In this document: piece by piece, positions 49,093-58,991 of the stretch | Layout of the letters: every line of letters begins with the position of its first letter | How positions within the stretch are numbered: the first letter of the stretch is position 1 | DNA from: Celoporthe dispersa | Taxonomy: Eukaryota > Ascomycota > Sordariomycetes > Diaporthales > Cryphonectriaceae | Assembly: GCA_016584495.1 (NCBI GenBank) | Contig: WAID01000008.1 | Coordinates: forward strand, 496,001-560,000 | Length of the DNA: 64,000 bases | Direction of reading: 5' to 3' | Program-made: the position numbers and the translations under genes | The notes under the pieces: generated by a model | The model's input: only the letters and a program-made list of their open reading frames with translations | The model's database searches: none | What the model was told of the DNA's origin: nothing

Positions 49093-50923
49093 TAAATAAA
49101 TTGAAATTTCTATGCTAAACGCGGGTGTATATAATATTAATATCCCGGAGTACGAAACACAGTAATAAACGTTGCAAATGTTCACTGCCTTTTGGGCTAC
49201 TTGGTTGGTAAGGACTGGATATTTAGATTGACAACTAAAGAGCTATATCCAAGATCTATCTACTGGTAGGGAACGTGAGGTTATATATCCAGCTCATGAG
49301 TCCTCAGCTCGCCACGGCTCAGCGCTGCTCGCTGAACCTCAATCTAGCTTCTGGGTCCACTGTTCCGTGTGACCTTTTCCATGACCTGCATGTTGGATGG
49401 GTCATTACACACGAGGTTTTTCTTATTATCGTCGGCCTGGGTCGCCGACAGGAGTACCATTATGGGTGCCGGACCCAACAAGTCAACTTTGACCAGTTCT
49501 CATTGAGGATGTGCCCGATCGTCGATTGGCAGCCAGCGAGACTTTCTGGCGATCACCTTCCCCGGCGTGAGATCGTGTACCTAGAGGCTATGGAGGCGTG
49601 TAGCCTGTCCTGTCAGCTGGCATGCATGCTAAGTAGAAAGATCAGCACTCTGCAACAGAATCCTATTCGTGGATATTCTACCCAACTTTGTATTCCAGCG
49701 GCCAAGGTGCAATGCCCTGCCTAGATATACATGTTGATAGTACTACTCAAGGTGAAACTGCGGGTCTGAGTCTTGCGTAAGACACGGCAGTCCCGAGTTC
49801 TTGGCGCTGTCATCGTACGTGAATGGATCTCATGCCCTCTTTCCAGGGTGAAGAAATCAAAGTGTAGAGGGCTGGCTGCATCGAACCAATCACCCCAGAA
49901 AGAAAAGAGAGGACTATAATTGTATGCATGGGATTTTGGTGATCTCAAATGCTGCCAATCCCTAGAGTCTCGATGAAGCCCTTTGACGCCGTCGAGGATG
50001 AAAGCAGTGAAGACAAAGAGACATTTTATAGATATTTCAACAGTGCGAGGTCTGTTGCGAGGTGCCATACTTCCTGATAGCAATGTAATTACAGCAATGG
50101 CCATTTGGCTTCTTCCGTCCTGTCTGCTCGTATAATGTTTTGTTTTGATGGCCTGTTTTTCTCTCCTTTTGGGGTGAAGCGAGTGACGCCAAAAGGGGTC
50201 TGCCGAATAAACCCCCATAATGCCAAGTGAAACGATGGAACAAAAGAATATTAGCGCTCGAAGGAATCGGCATGCAACGTGCATTGGATGCTTGGTATAT
50301 TTCAACTCCACAAAAGAGCTTGGCAGTCCTCTCCAGGGCGGTGCTAGTCGCGAAGACGAATCCCACGACCCGCCCTCTGATCCCCACCGTCTTCTCCCAA
50401 CGGGGACCACTGCTCTCTGCCCTAGGATGGACGCGGCTCTCGACTCCTGAAATTTCCCTATAGCGGTAAGGCTCCACCCGCGCTCGCCTTATGGCGGATA
50501 TATTTCTGTCCGGCACGCAGGTAGACGAGATTCGAGGTGCCTGGGAAGGAGGGGTCAAGCGACGAATTTCCACGGGGTAACGCAGGCCTCGATGCCGTTT
50601 TGGAAAGCGGAGCGCCTTCTCGGAGAAAGGTGTGTCGAGATGTAAGCGAGGCTCGTACCCTTACATCGTCCTTACGACTACGTACTGGCAAGCATATAAG
50701 AAGACGTTGGGATCAGCCAGGAACCAGAAGATCTTGTTGCCTGATCGACATCCTCCCCAAGACAACACGACTGCGTCGTTCAAACCAGCCCTTGGAGTCC
50801 AATCTCTATCACCTCATTCGTTCATTCGCTTCTCTCTGCAGATCTCGTGCACCCACTTTCTCTCGGCAAAGCTGGTTACTTGTCCCGAATCTTTTACATA
50901 TTATACAAATATATTTTCACATC
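49093..50923. other. Intergenic with a family D LTR scrap and the pectinase promoter
   Basis: A family D end fragment lies at about 49,340-49,409 (ends GGATGGGTCATTACA). Frames at 49,275-49,724 (+) and 49,721-50,573 (-) have no recognisable motifs and I do not call them genes. The last few hundred bases form the endopolygalacturonase promoter; a TATAAG lies near 50,694, and the leader just before 50,924 is A/T-rich (ATATTTTCACATCATG). Confidence 0.45.
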
Positions 50924-52266
50924 ATGCATCGCCACATTGCTACCATCCTCGCCGGCGTGTCTGCCGTGCTCGCCACCCCGGCTCCGGCCGTGACCCCCGC
51001 CGCCACCTTGGCCAAGAGGGACTCTTGTGTCTTCAGCGGCAGTGATGGTGCCGCCTCTGCCTCTGCCTCCAAGGCTGACTGCGCAACCATCACGCTGTCT
51101 GCCCTGACCGTCCCCTCGGGCACGACCCTCGACCTGACTGACCTCTCGGACGGCACGACGGTCATCTTCGAGGGCACTACCACCTGGGAGTACGAGGAGT
51201 GGGATGGCCCCCTCTTTGCTGTCTCCGGAAGCTCCATCACGGTCTCGGGCGCCGATGGGCACGAGCTCGACGGCCAGGGCGCTCTCTGGTGGGATGGCGA
51301 GGGAGACGACGGCATCTCCAAGCCCAAGTTCTTCCAGGCCCACGACCTGACCGACTCTACCATTGAGAACATCAACATTATCAACCCGCCTCACCAGGTC
51401 TTCAGCATCAACGGCTGCCAGACGCTCACAGTCTCCGGCGTTACTATCGACGGTTCAGATGGCGATACCGATGACCTGGGTGCCAACACGGACTGCTTTG
51501 ATGTTGGTGACTCCGACTCCGTGACCATCACCGATGCCACCTGCTACAACCAGGACGACTGCTTGGCTGTCAACTCGGGAACCAACATCATCTTCAGCGG
51601 AGGTTACTGCTCTGGTGGCCACGGTCTATCCATTGGCAGTATTGGTGGTCGTGACGATAACACCGTTGATACCGTGACAATTAAGAGCAGCGTGATCACC
51701 AACTCCCAGAACGGTGTCCGTATCAAGACCAAGTCTGGCGAGACTGGCTCTGTGACGGGTGTCACCTACGAGGACATTACGCGTGAGTGCTGATAACCCC
51801 TACAGTGACAATTGTGACGACAATAACACTTGTGCATGTGGGATTCCCCCTCTGATCGTTAATTCTTCGGCAGTCTCCTCCATCTCCGACTACGGTATCA
51901 TTATTACCCAGGCTTATGACGGCGACGAGGCCACCACCGGCATCCCCATTACTGATCTGGTCCTCGATGGAATTTCCGGAACCGTCGACAGCGACGCCGA
52001 TGCGGCCATCTATATTGACTGCGGTTCTGGTGCCTGCTCTGACTGGACCTGGTAAGCTTGCCTGAAAAGAACAAAGATTCCAGAAAAGGGAACGATCACT
52101 AACGTGGACATTCCAGGACCGATGTTGACGTTACTGGCGCTGACAACGACTGCACCAACGTATGTTTCCCTGCCTTCTCTCCATGTCCTCATACAACCCA
52201 TTAGTGCCAATAGATTCCCAAGCTGACTTTTTTATGGAACAGGAGCCCGATGGTATTACCTGCTAA
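50924..52266 (+). CDS. Secreted endopolygalacturonase (GH28)
   Basis: Hydrolyses alpha-1,4 bonds of polygalacturonan in plant pectin, outside the cell. Four exons: 50,924-51,782, 51,874-52,051, 52,117-52,159 and 52,243-52,266. All junctions are GT-AG and in frame, giving 367 residues, the normal length. The N-terminus is a signal peptide ([22 protein letters not shown]), then a propeptide ending in a Kex2-type KR near residue 32. The right-handed beta-helix carries the full GH28 catalytic set: D190 (NTD), D211-D212 (QDD), H233 (GHG), and R266/K268 (RIK). Cysteine pairs include the C-terminal DC...ITC. I chose the ATG at 50,924 over the longer open frame from 50,537 because it directly starts the signal peptide. 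Such genes are usually pectin-induced and carbon-repressed; I did not identify the sites. The frame is intact. Confidence 0.95.
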
Positions 52267-53543
52267 GCGACATCGTACAGCCTCAGGATGGAGTGTGAAG
52301 CCTCCTGCCCTCTCCCGTCTACTGTTCAATGAACCGAGCGTCTAGTTTTGGCGACCTAAGTCTTTCTACGTACATCCTAAAAGACCGGCTATGTATATAT
52401 CTATATTTCAGTGCACATATATATAAAATTTACTACAAATCTTGTCTTGGATATGTTTCTGTTTGTTTGTTTTATTTAACACCAGTGCAAGAGTCATGCG
52501 TTACGAAGCCTCTGAAAACCTCCTTTTACAGTTGGAAATGCGCGGAGCTGAATCCAGACTGGCATTCGTAAACTATCTAGCAAATCGAAGTACATAAACA
52601 GTAATGGCTTCGCTATCTAGTCGATCTGTCCCTTCTCACCTCTCTATATGAGCAATGGTTGGTGAATAAGAAGTGAAGTTTCTCTAGATAAGGCTAAGGA
52701 AGCTTTATTGTATTATATTGCTAGTAAAGCAGATAAGTTGACTGATAGTAATGAGTGGGAAAGGTGTTTTTCTCTCCTTCCCCCTGCACTCTCCCTCCGT
52801 TTCCCGAGGCTTTTCTTCTCCTTCATCGTTTCATTACTTCTTATCCTATTCCTCCGCACTCTCTTCCTCCGCACTCTCTTTCTCCCTCAGCCTCTCCTTG
52901 ACCTTTTGTCACTGCCTTGTCTAGCTTTTCTAGTGCCCAAGTAGCAGCTTTTCTGCCTGTAAGAATTTTCAACACTGAAAAACAGCAAGTCATACGGGTT
53001 TAAAGCCTTTTTAGCCCCCAGAAACCCTTAAAAAGCTCAGGAATTCTCTATAAAATTCTTCAGGTGCAGCCTCTTCTTCCCTAATATCTCAAGCAAATAT
53101 CTCAGCTTCAAGCTAAACTAGAGCTATCACATTTGAAGTCTCTATGCCTGGTCTTAAATAGCTAAAAAGACAGTAGAGGGTAAATGCGTCTAGTTCCAGC
53201 GCCGGAGGAGAGCTCAATCCGGGCATAAACTTCCAGGAGCGGCACCATCTAGACAAAATTGGATATGTTCATAGCCTGCGTAAAGTGATTGGTGATAAAG
53301 TGACCTTGACGTGCGAGCCTTGACTTGTGGCCCTTCCACAGCCGGCCCTGCTGTTTGGAGACATAGGTCCCAGGGGGACATGTTTGGGAATCTTGTCTCA
53401 TATTATGCCGTGCATGGGAAATCAAGGTCAGGAGTGAATCTATCCACCCTCCGTCTCATTGTAATATTATGTGAACATTTGATTACTCTCACACGAGTAT
53501 CAACTCTAGACAGTAACGTAAGTACTCAGCTGCACCAAAACAA
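52267..53543. other. Intergenic, no gene recognised
   Basis: Starts with the pectinase 3' region. Then follows pyrimidine-rich sequence including a 2 x 15 bp tandem (CCTCCGCACTCTCTT at 52,852-52,866 and 52,867-52,881). The stretch 52,680-53,240 looks like the relic of a mobile element but I could not place it. The short frames here are not convincing. Confidence 0.4.
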
Positions 53544-54964
53544 TCAACCCAACCAGGCTCTTACTACGGCTGCGGGCGATGCTTGTATTGTTGCATCTGA
53601 GTCGCTGGCCTCGCTGTGCTGCAGCGCGATTCGGATCATACCCAGTGCCTGATTTCCTAGAAACAGTGGCATCTTGAGCCGTTGAGCCTCATCAACTGCC
53701 GCTTGTAACCTTTCTGCACTCCGTCCTAGCCCCTCCTCTGCGCCACTGCTCTCATCGCCCTGCGCCGCCGTCGTCTTCGTCGTCATCGTCGTCATCCAAT
53801 ACCCTCCCGACCTAGCCTTGCCAGCCTTGAACGCCGCGATCATCTCAGGCCCCAACGAACGCAGCATGTGAGAACCCCCCGCCGCATTAACGCACAGCTC
53901 AAAGACCTGGTCCAGATCCAACCCGATATGGCTGGCAAACGCGATTGTCTCGGCTGCAGAGCAGAGATGAATGCCTCTGAGCAGCTCCACGACGAGACCC
54001 AGCTTCTGGGCCTCATCGCTCGCCACCACCCCAGCGGCAGCAGCGGGCCCAGCCTTTCCGACGCCCTCGCCGTACAGCCTCAGCAGACAGGCGTCGTCAT
54101 CTGCGCCCCAGCCACGGCCCAGGGCTGTCAGGTACACCTGCTCGGCCACGCTGGTCATGGGTGTTGAAACTTGTACCTCCTGGCCTCGGATGTGATGATT
54201 CCCGCGTCCTTGAGGATAATAGTGACTGCGCTGGCGATGGGTTGAAAATCCGGGGCGGCCAGCAGCCGGGGCAGTCTGTTCTCAAACATCCAGCTTCGCC
54301 CCTCCGAGCTGAGGACCGCATCGGCTGCCTTCTTCAGGTCCAGGCCAAGGTGGCTCGCAAAGCCCAGCGCCTCGCTCGCGGACAGGATCTGGTTGGCCGC
54401 CAACACCTGGTGGCACATCTTCATGTTGCTGCCGGCGCCGACGCCTCCCTTTACGAGGTAGAGCTTCTCTGGGTCGGACATGGCCTGCAGAAGCGCCCTG
54501 CCCCTGTCGAGGGCCTCGTCTGCGCCGCCTGCCATGATGGAGAGGGTGCCGTCGGCTGCGCGTATGGTGCCTCCGGACACAGGGCTGTCGACGAGAAAAA
54601 TGTCACCACGGCCCACGTCGAGAAGCTGCCTGGCCAGCCCCTGCACGAAGGCACAGGGGACGGTCGAGCAGAGCAGCAGCGTTGCACCGCGTGGCAGGGC
54701 GGCGACTGCAGGATGTTCTCCCTCGAACAGCACGCCCTGGGCCTGGGCGGCCGTGGCGACCATGCACACACAATAGTCCCTGTCCTGGACGGCCTCTGCG
54801 GGTGTGGATGCCGTACTGCCTCCAGCCTGCTTGAAGCGCTCGAGGGTGGGGGGCCAGACGTCAAAGCCGGTGACGGGATAACCCTCTTTCACCAGATGAG
54901 TGGCCATACCAAAGCCCATGGCGCCTAGGCCGAGAAAAGAGACTGCTGGCTTTGTGGCTGGCAT
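53544..54964 (-). CDS. 3-hydroxyisobutyrate/L-threonate dehydrogenase-like protein with duplicated C-terminal domain (one frameshift)
   Basis: Beta-hydroxyacid dehydrogenase family, NAD(P)-dependent oxidation at the carbon next to a carboxylate. From the N-terminus: Rossmann domain with GLGAMG (residues 12-17), substrate motif DSPVSGGTIRA, catalytic Lys in GAGSNMKMCHQ, and a helical C-terminal (NAD_binding_11) domain with FASHLGLDL. A second copy of that helical domain follows (FASHIGLDL near 53,930), giving about 470 residues instead of the usual 290-300. The two halves are in different frames: the first ends in TGA at 54,155-54,157 and the second starts with ATG overlapping it, at a CCC run (54,159-54,161). 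One missing C would join them, which I prefer to two genes. LtnD of the bacterial threonate route is the closest known role. Divergent from the aldolase. Confidence 0.8.
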
Positions 54965-55742
54965 GGCTGTTTGATTGTGGATGTGGGCGGATGGAATGTA
55001 GACGAGTAAAGCAATGAAAAAGGTACAAGTATCCTTTTTCTTCTCTTTTTGGGGGGTTTATATAAATTGGAATATTGATCCAGAGTCAAATAGCCACGAC
55101 GAGGAGAGTTACCGAGATCGGCTGTCTTGAAAGTCTGACCCCTACTTTACAGTACGTTTACCCCCCCTGGTAGGTGTGCTTGATGGATGGAATGGCACTC
55201 GAGCCGGTCCATTAAAAGCCCGGGACGCACTCAGGGCCAAAGGCTACCCATACGATAAACACCCCATTGGCAGCAGCAGCTGAGGTCGAGCAAGAGGACC
55301 AGTAAATTAGCTCGCACATACATAATTCTCTCCACAAGCGGGAGGGTCTAAACGCATTTTCCCCTCGCCAACAGCGTCATCAAAGACTCTACGGTGGGAG
55401 GAGACGAGGGTGTGTGTGGCCCCCCCCGCGGGGTGATGTGTTGTAATTTACCCGGTCATACTAGCCCGAGGGCTGCATGAATCGAGGGGACAGGCCTACT
55501 TGCAGGTGTACTATCTCTATAGTATGTACTAATTTCCTTGCCGATCGGATGTCGAGACGGATCACAGATTTTTCCACTGCAAGCATAATTACATGCTGTG
55601 ATAAGTAAGGGTTTCTATCTATTTATCTTCTTCTTTTCATCTAGAACAATAGCCAACTTCTGGGAAAAGATCAAACGAGGGAAGAAAGAAAAAGGAAAAA
55701 AAGGAAAAAAAAGGAAAAGGGAAAAAGAGGAAACACATCAAC
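54965..55742. promoter_or_regulatory. Divergent promoter of dehydrogenase and aldolase
   Basis: 778 bp between two start codons pointing apart, so both genes are driven from here. Contents: a CT-rich segment close to the dehydrogenase start (near 55,030), a C-rich run near 55,155, a purine-rich AAAGGAAAAAAAGG leader (55,680-55,735) before the aldolase ATG. No regulator site is assigned. Confidence 0.6.
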
Positions 55743-56722
55743 ATGCCACGTCCTCCACTGTCTCAGAACCGGTCCCTGGCCATCCTCAAGGCAGCACGAG
55801 AGGGGGAAATATGCCGTTCCCGGCATGTGCTGCTACAACATCGAGGCCATCATGGCAACGGTAAAGGCCGCCGAGGCACGCAGGTCGCCAGCCATGGTCC
55901 TCCTCTTCCCCTGGGCCATGCAGTACGCGGGGACATCGCTGGTCAGGGCCGCAGCAGACGCCTGTCACAGCGCCAAGGTGCCCGTGTCCCTGCACCTGGA
56001 CCACTGCCAGACGCCCGACCTGGTCAGGCAGGCCGCCGACATCGAGGACGGCTTCGACTCCATCATGTGCGACATGTCGCACTATGAGAAGGAGGAGAAC
56101 CTCAGGCTGACCAAGGAACTCGTCGCCTACTGTCACGAGCGTGGCATCGCCGCCGAGGCCGAGCCAGGGCGCATCGAGGGCGGCGAGGACGGCGTGGCGG
56201 CTACGGCGGACCTCGAGGGCCTGCTCACCACGCCTGAGGAGGCCGAGGAGTTTGTGGCCACGGGCATCGAGATGCTGGCCCCGGCTTTTGGTAATGTGCA
56301 CGGCGAGTATGGCCCCCGCGGCATCCAGCTCGAGTATGACCGCCTGGCCAGCATCTACGACAAGGTCGGCGACAGGGTGCAGCTGGTCCTCCACGGCGCC
56401 GACCCTTTCACCGAGGATATCTTTAGGAAGTGCATCGATCACGGTGTCACCAAGGTCAATGTATGTGGTGGGAAGATAACCAAGCCCGACGCTCTTTCGT
56501 CCCTCCTCCTCCTCCTCCTCCTCCTCCTCCTCCTCTTGCGCTTGGCTTTGCTTAACTAATGTTCTTGAACAGATCAACAAGGGGATGAATAAGCATTACG
56601 CAGCAGTACAGAAGGAGATGCAGGGCAAGCCGCTGACCAGCGTGATCGAGGCAGGAACGGCGAGGATGCAGGAGGCCATCGAGACTTATATGGACCAACT
56701 AGGAAGCACCGGCAAGGCCTGA
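55743..56722 (+). CDS. Class II (zinc) ketose-bisphosphate aldolase-like protein (one frameshift)
   Basis: Fructose/tagatose-bisphosphate aldolase family (GatY/KbaY/FbaA fold): reversible cleavage of a phosphorylated ketose to DHAP and an aldehyde, cytosolic. Exon 55,743-56,460, intron 56,461-56,572 (112 nt, containing a CTC repeat), exon 56,573-56,722; about 288 residues. Zinc ligands: His in HLDHCQ, Glu in AEPGR, His in GNVHG and in VLHGADPF. The phosphate-binding Gly and the NxNxxT-like region (VTKVN) also appear. The first 22 codons are in another frame; the shift is at the G5 run at 55,801-55,806 (REG then KYAVPG-type continuation), one base too many. The ATG at 55,743 has good context and gives the expected start of the family. 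Shares a promoter with the dehydrogenase. The true substrate may be a C4 or other sugar phosphate rather than fructose bisphosphate. Confidence 0.82.
56502..56535 (+). repeat. CTC trinucleotide repeat in aldolase intron
   Basis: About 11 CTC/CCT triplets inside the single intron, upstream of the CTAAT branch site and the ACAG acceptor. Confidence 0.9.
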
Positions 56723-57351
56723 TGGGAGATGATGACAGGAGAATGCAGCCTATAGACAAACCATTTGAGGCTTTCACATTTCGAAATGCATTTGTCACAC
56801 ATGAATTGCGTCCTTGACTACTGAATTTATAGCATTATTTGAAGTTGAAAAAAAAAACCCCTACCAGAGTGGAAGGAGATGTCCCTACGTACGGTACATA
56901 TCACTTCTGATCAAATAACGAGTCAACACGATGATCACTATTACTATCAATAGGCTCTTATAGAATATGCAGGTGGCCTGTGGAAGCGCTGGTCTGGAGG
57001 GCCATTGTTTGTATTTGTATTTATCAAAGCAGACTGCGAGGTCTCCCCGAAACACGTTCAAGGGGGTCAGAGTTTATATTCGATGACGCACAAATATATT
57101 TTACTAGCACATATCTGTTAGAGATTGACACTAGACGGGGTCTGGGTTGCATGAGCAACATCCCTTCGGCAGTCAGCATCTCTCTCTCTCTCTCTCTCGG
57201 CCTTCAATGACTGCCTCCCCGGACAGCCAGCTATATTATCCCTTAATTACTTACAACGACGTGACATCCTCCTCCTATCAATCTCAATAATAGTCTCCTA
57301 GCCAACTCTCTTCATCTCTGTCTCTATCATCACCCTGGCCACCAAAAAAAA
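56723..57351. promoter_or_regulatory. Aldolase 3' region and isomerase promoter
   Basis: 629 bp. The right part is pyrimidine-rich, with a TC microsatellite at 57,179-57,198 and a TCTC-rich leader that ends in A9 right at the isomerase ATG. No specific site identified. Confidence 0.5.
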
Positions 57352-58131
57352 ATGGCCTCATCACCCCCGCGTCGGCGCCTCGTAGGAGTATCCACCAAGA
57401 TGTATTTCTCGGCAGCACGGACAAAACAGTACATCTCAGACGTCGTGACACATCTGTCAGCAGCGTCTCCAGACCTCCTCACCAGCATTGATGTCTTTGT
57501 CATCCCCGATCACCTCACGATGGCCTCCGTCGTCACACAGCTGGAGAACACCAAGACACCCGTCATGGTCGGTGCTCAGGACGCATCCTGGGAAGATGCA
57601 GGTGCGTACACGGGCGAGGTCTCTCCCTCCGTGCTCGCCGAGCTCGGCTGTCGGATCGTCGAGCTGGGCCACGCCGAGCGGCGGCGGTATTTTGGCGAGA
57701 CGGATGCGAGCACGGCCAAGAAGGCTGCTGCAGCGGCTAGGAACGGCCTCATCCCTCTGGTCTGCATCGGGGAGCGGTCGAGGGGTGTCGTGAGCATGGC
57801 TGTGGGTGAGTGTGCCACCCAGGTCGAGGCCGTCATGAGAGCAGTCCCCGAGGACGCCGAGGTGGTGTTGGCGTATGAACCTGTCTGGGCTATTGGCGCC
57901 GCGGAGCCTGCCTCTCCTGCGCACGTCGTCGGTGTGATCGAGTCCATCAGGGGACTGCCGTGCGTGCAGAAGCGCGAGAAGGCGGTGCGGATCATATATG
58001 GAGGTAGTGCTGGGCCCGGGCTGTTTGAGAAGCTCAAGGACGCGGCAGACGGCCTGTTCCTGGGCAGGTTCGCCCATGACCCGTCGGCCTTTGTCAAGAC
58101 GATCCGTGAGGTGTCAGAGGCATCAGTATAG
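57352..58131 (+). CDS. Triosephosphate-isomerase-family protein, probable tetrulose-phosphate isomerase
   Basis: Single-exon, 259 residues, TIM-barrel. Catalytic Lys16 (STKMYF), His107 (ELGHAERRRYFGE) and Glu176 (YEPVWAIG) are present, with the phosphate-gripping GGSAGPGLF near the end. The canonical glycolytic start G-N-W-K is replaced by V-S-T-K-M-Y-F, so the usual Asn before the catalytic Lys is missing. The related, non-glycolytic subfamily (Brucella EryH, Yarrowia EYI1) interconverts L-erythrulose-1-phosphate and D-erythrulose-4-phosphate. This location, beside an RpiB homologue and a DhaK-type kinase, fits that role, which I infer rather than see. Frame intact. Convergent with the RpiB gene, 240 bp apart. 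It is less likely to be the housekeeping glycolytic enzyme. Confidence 0.88.
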   Translation: MASSPPRRRLVGVSTKMYFSAARTKQYISDVVTHLSAASPDLLTSIDVFVIPDHLTMASVVTQLENTKTPVMVGAQDASWEDAGAYTGEVSPSVLAELGCRIVELGHAERRRYFGETDASTAKKAAAAARNGLIPLVCIGERSRGVVSMAVGECATQVEAVMRAVPEDAEVVLAYEPVWAIGAAEPASPAHVVGVIESIRGLPCVQKREKAVRIIYGGSAGPGLFEKLKDAADGLFLGRFAHDPSAFVKTIREVSEASV

Positions 58132-58371
58132 GAAGGGCATGGGGAGCATTCTCAGCACTCAGTCGGCGAATAATTACAGAGTCGACAAGAGGTAGTGAAT
58201 ATTTACCAAGGAATTGACCTCTGCCTTGTTTTGTTCTCTTTCTTGCCTCTCTCTCCTCTTCTTGGAAGCTATAGTATCCACAGAAACCTGGCCTTTCATT
58301 ATTACTCGAGAGGAACTGCGAGCGAGCGCAGCCGGTTCGTGCAACAAGGATAGCAGAAACAATAAACCTGC

Positions 58372-58991
58372 TCAGGTGTCTTCCTCCTCCAGGTCCTTGA
58401 TGGCCTCGACCTTCTTGGCACTCGCGCTCTTCTCGTCAAAGACATATCCAAGCCACTCCCTCGCCAGCCTCCTCGCGAGCTCCAGGCCCACCACCCTCTC
58501 GCCCATGCACAGGACCTGGGCGTTGTTGCTCATGACCGCCCGCTCGACGGAGAAGGAGTCATGCGCGGTGACGGCGCGCACGCCCTTGACCTTATTGGCG
58601 GCGATTGCGACACCCAGGCCGGTGCCGCATATGAGCAGGGCCCGGTCGGCTTTTCCCTCGGCGACCAGGCGTGCGGCTGCTGCTGCGCGGTGCGGATACG
58701 CCGTCTTGTCGTCGGTGTCAAACGAGCCGACATCTTCGACTTGCTCGACACGGGGGTCTTTTTCAAAGTCCGACTTGATGGTGTCTTTATAATTCACGCC
58801 GGCGTCCTGTAATAATATATACATATACGTTGGCGACATGAGACAGAACATGGCAGTCCAGATCATATAAGAGAGAGAGAGAGAGAGAGAGAACAAGACA
58901 AGAACAGAAGAAGAGGAGAGACGGGCTCACGCACATCACAACCTATGGCTATCCGCCATCTCGGAGCTGTCTCGCTCCCATTTGATCCCAT
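58372..58991 (-). CDS. RpiB/LacAB-family sugar-phosphate isomerase
   Basis: Aldose-ketose isomerase of the ribose-5-phosphate isomerase B family, 163 residues in two exons: 58,991-58,935 and 58,806-58,372. The 128-nt intron has GTGCGT and TTACAG ends and holds a GA repeat. I chose the ATG at 58,991 because it leads in frame into RIAIGCDDAG, the family's opening strand and phosphate site, which is split exactly at the intron. The catalytic Cys is in LLICGTGLG; other family landmarks are [10 protein letters not shown] and the conserved NKVKGVRA. The C-terminus ([15 protein letters not shown]...) is usual for the fungal members. EryI of Brucella and EYI2 of Yarrowia, of this family, turn D-erythrulose-4-phosphate into D-erythrose-4-phosphate. 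Reads towards the TIM-barrel isomerase. No frame break. Confidence 0.88.
58870..58892. repeat. GA microsatellite in RpiB intron
   Basis: About 11 GA units, reading as a TC tract in the direction of transcription. Confidence 0.9.

Noticed and set aside
49721..50573. Overlapping minus-strand frames of 229 and 178 codons
   Set aside because: Two overlapping frames, low-complexity charged translation, no motifs; they lie over the pectinase promoter region.
50537..50923. In-frame N-terminal extension of the pectinase
   Set aside because: It would place 129 residues before a perfect signal peptide; the start at 50,924 is the only sensible one for a secreted enzyme.
53544..54158. Second half of the dehydrogenase as an independent gene
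   Set aside because: It has no Rossmann domain, begins at the exact point where the first half breaks, and overlaps its stop codon, which is unusual for neighbouring eukaryotic genes.
55786..56580. 264-codon minus-strand frame over the aldolase
   Set aside because: Antisense shadow of the aldolase exon; the poly-Glu start comes from the CTC microsatellite.
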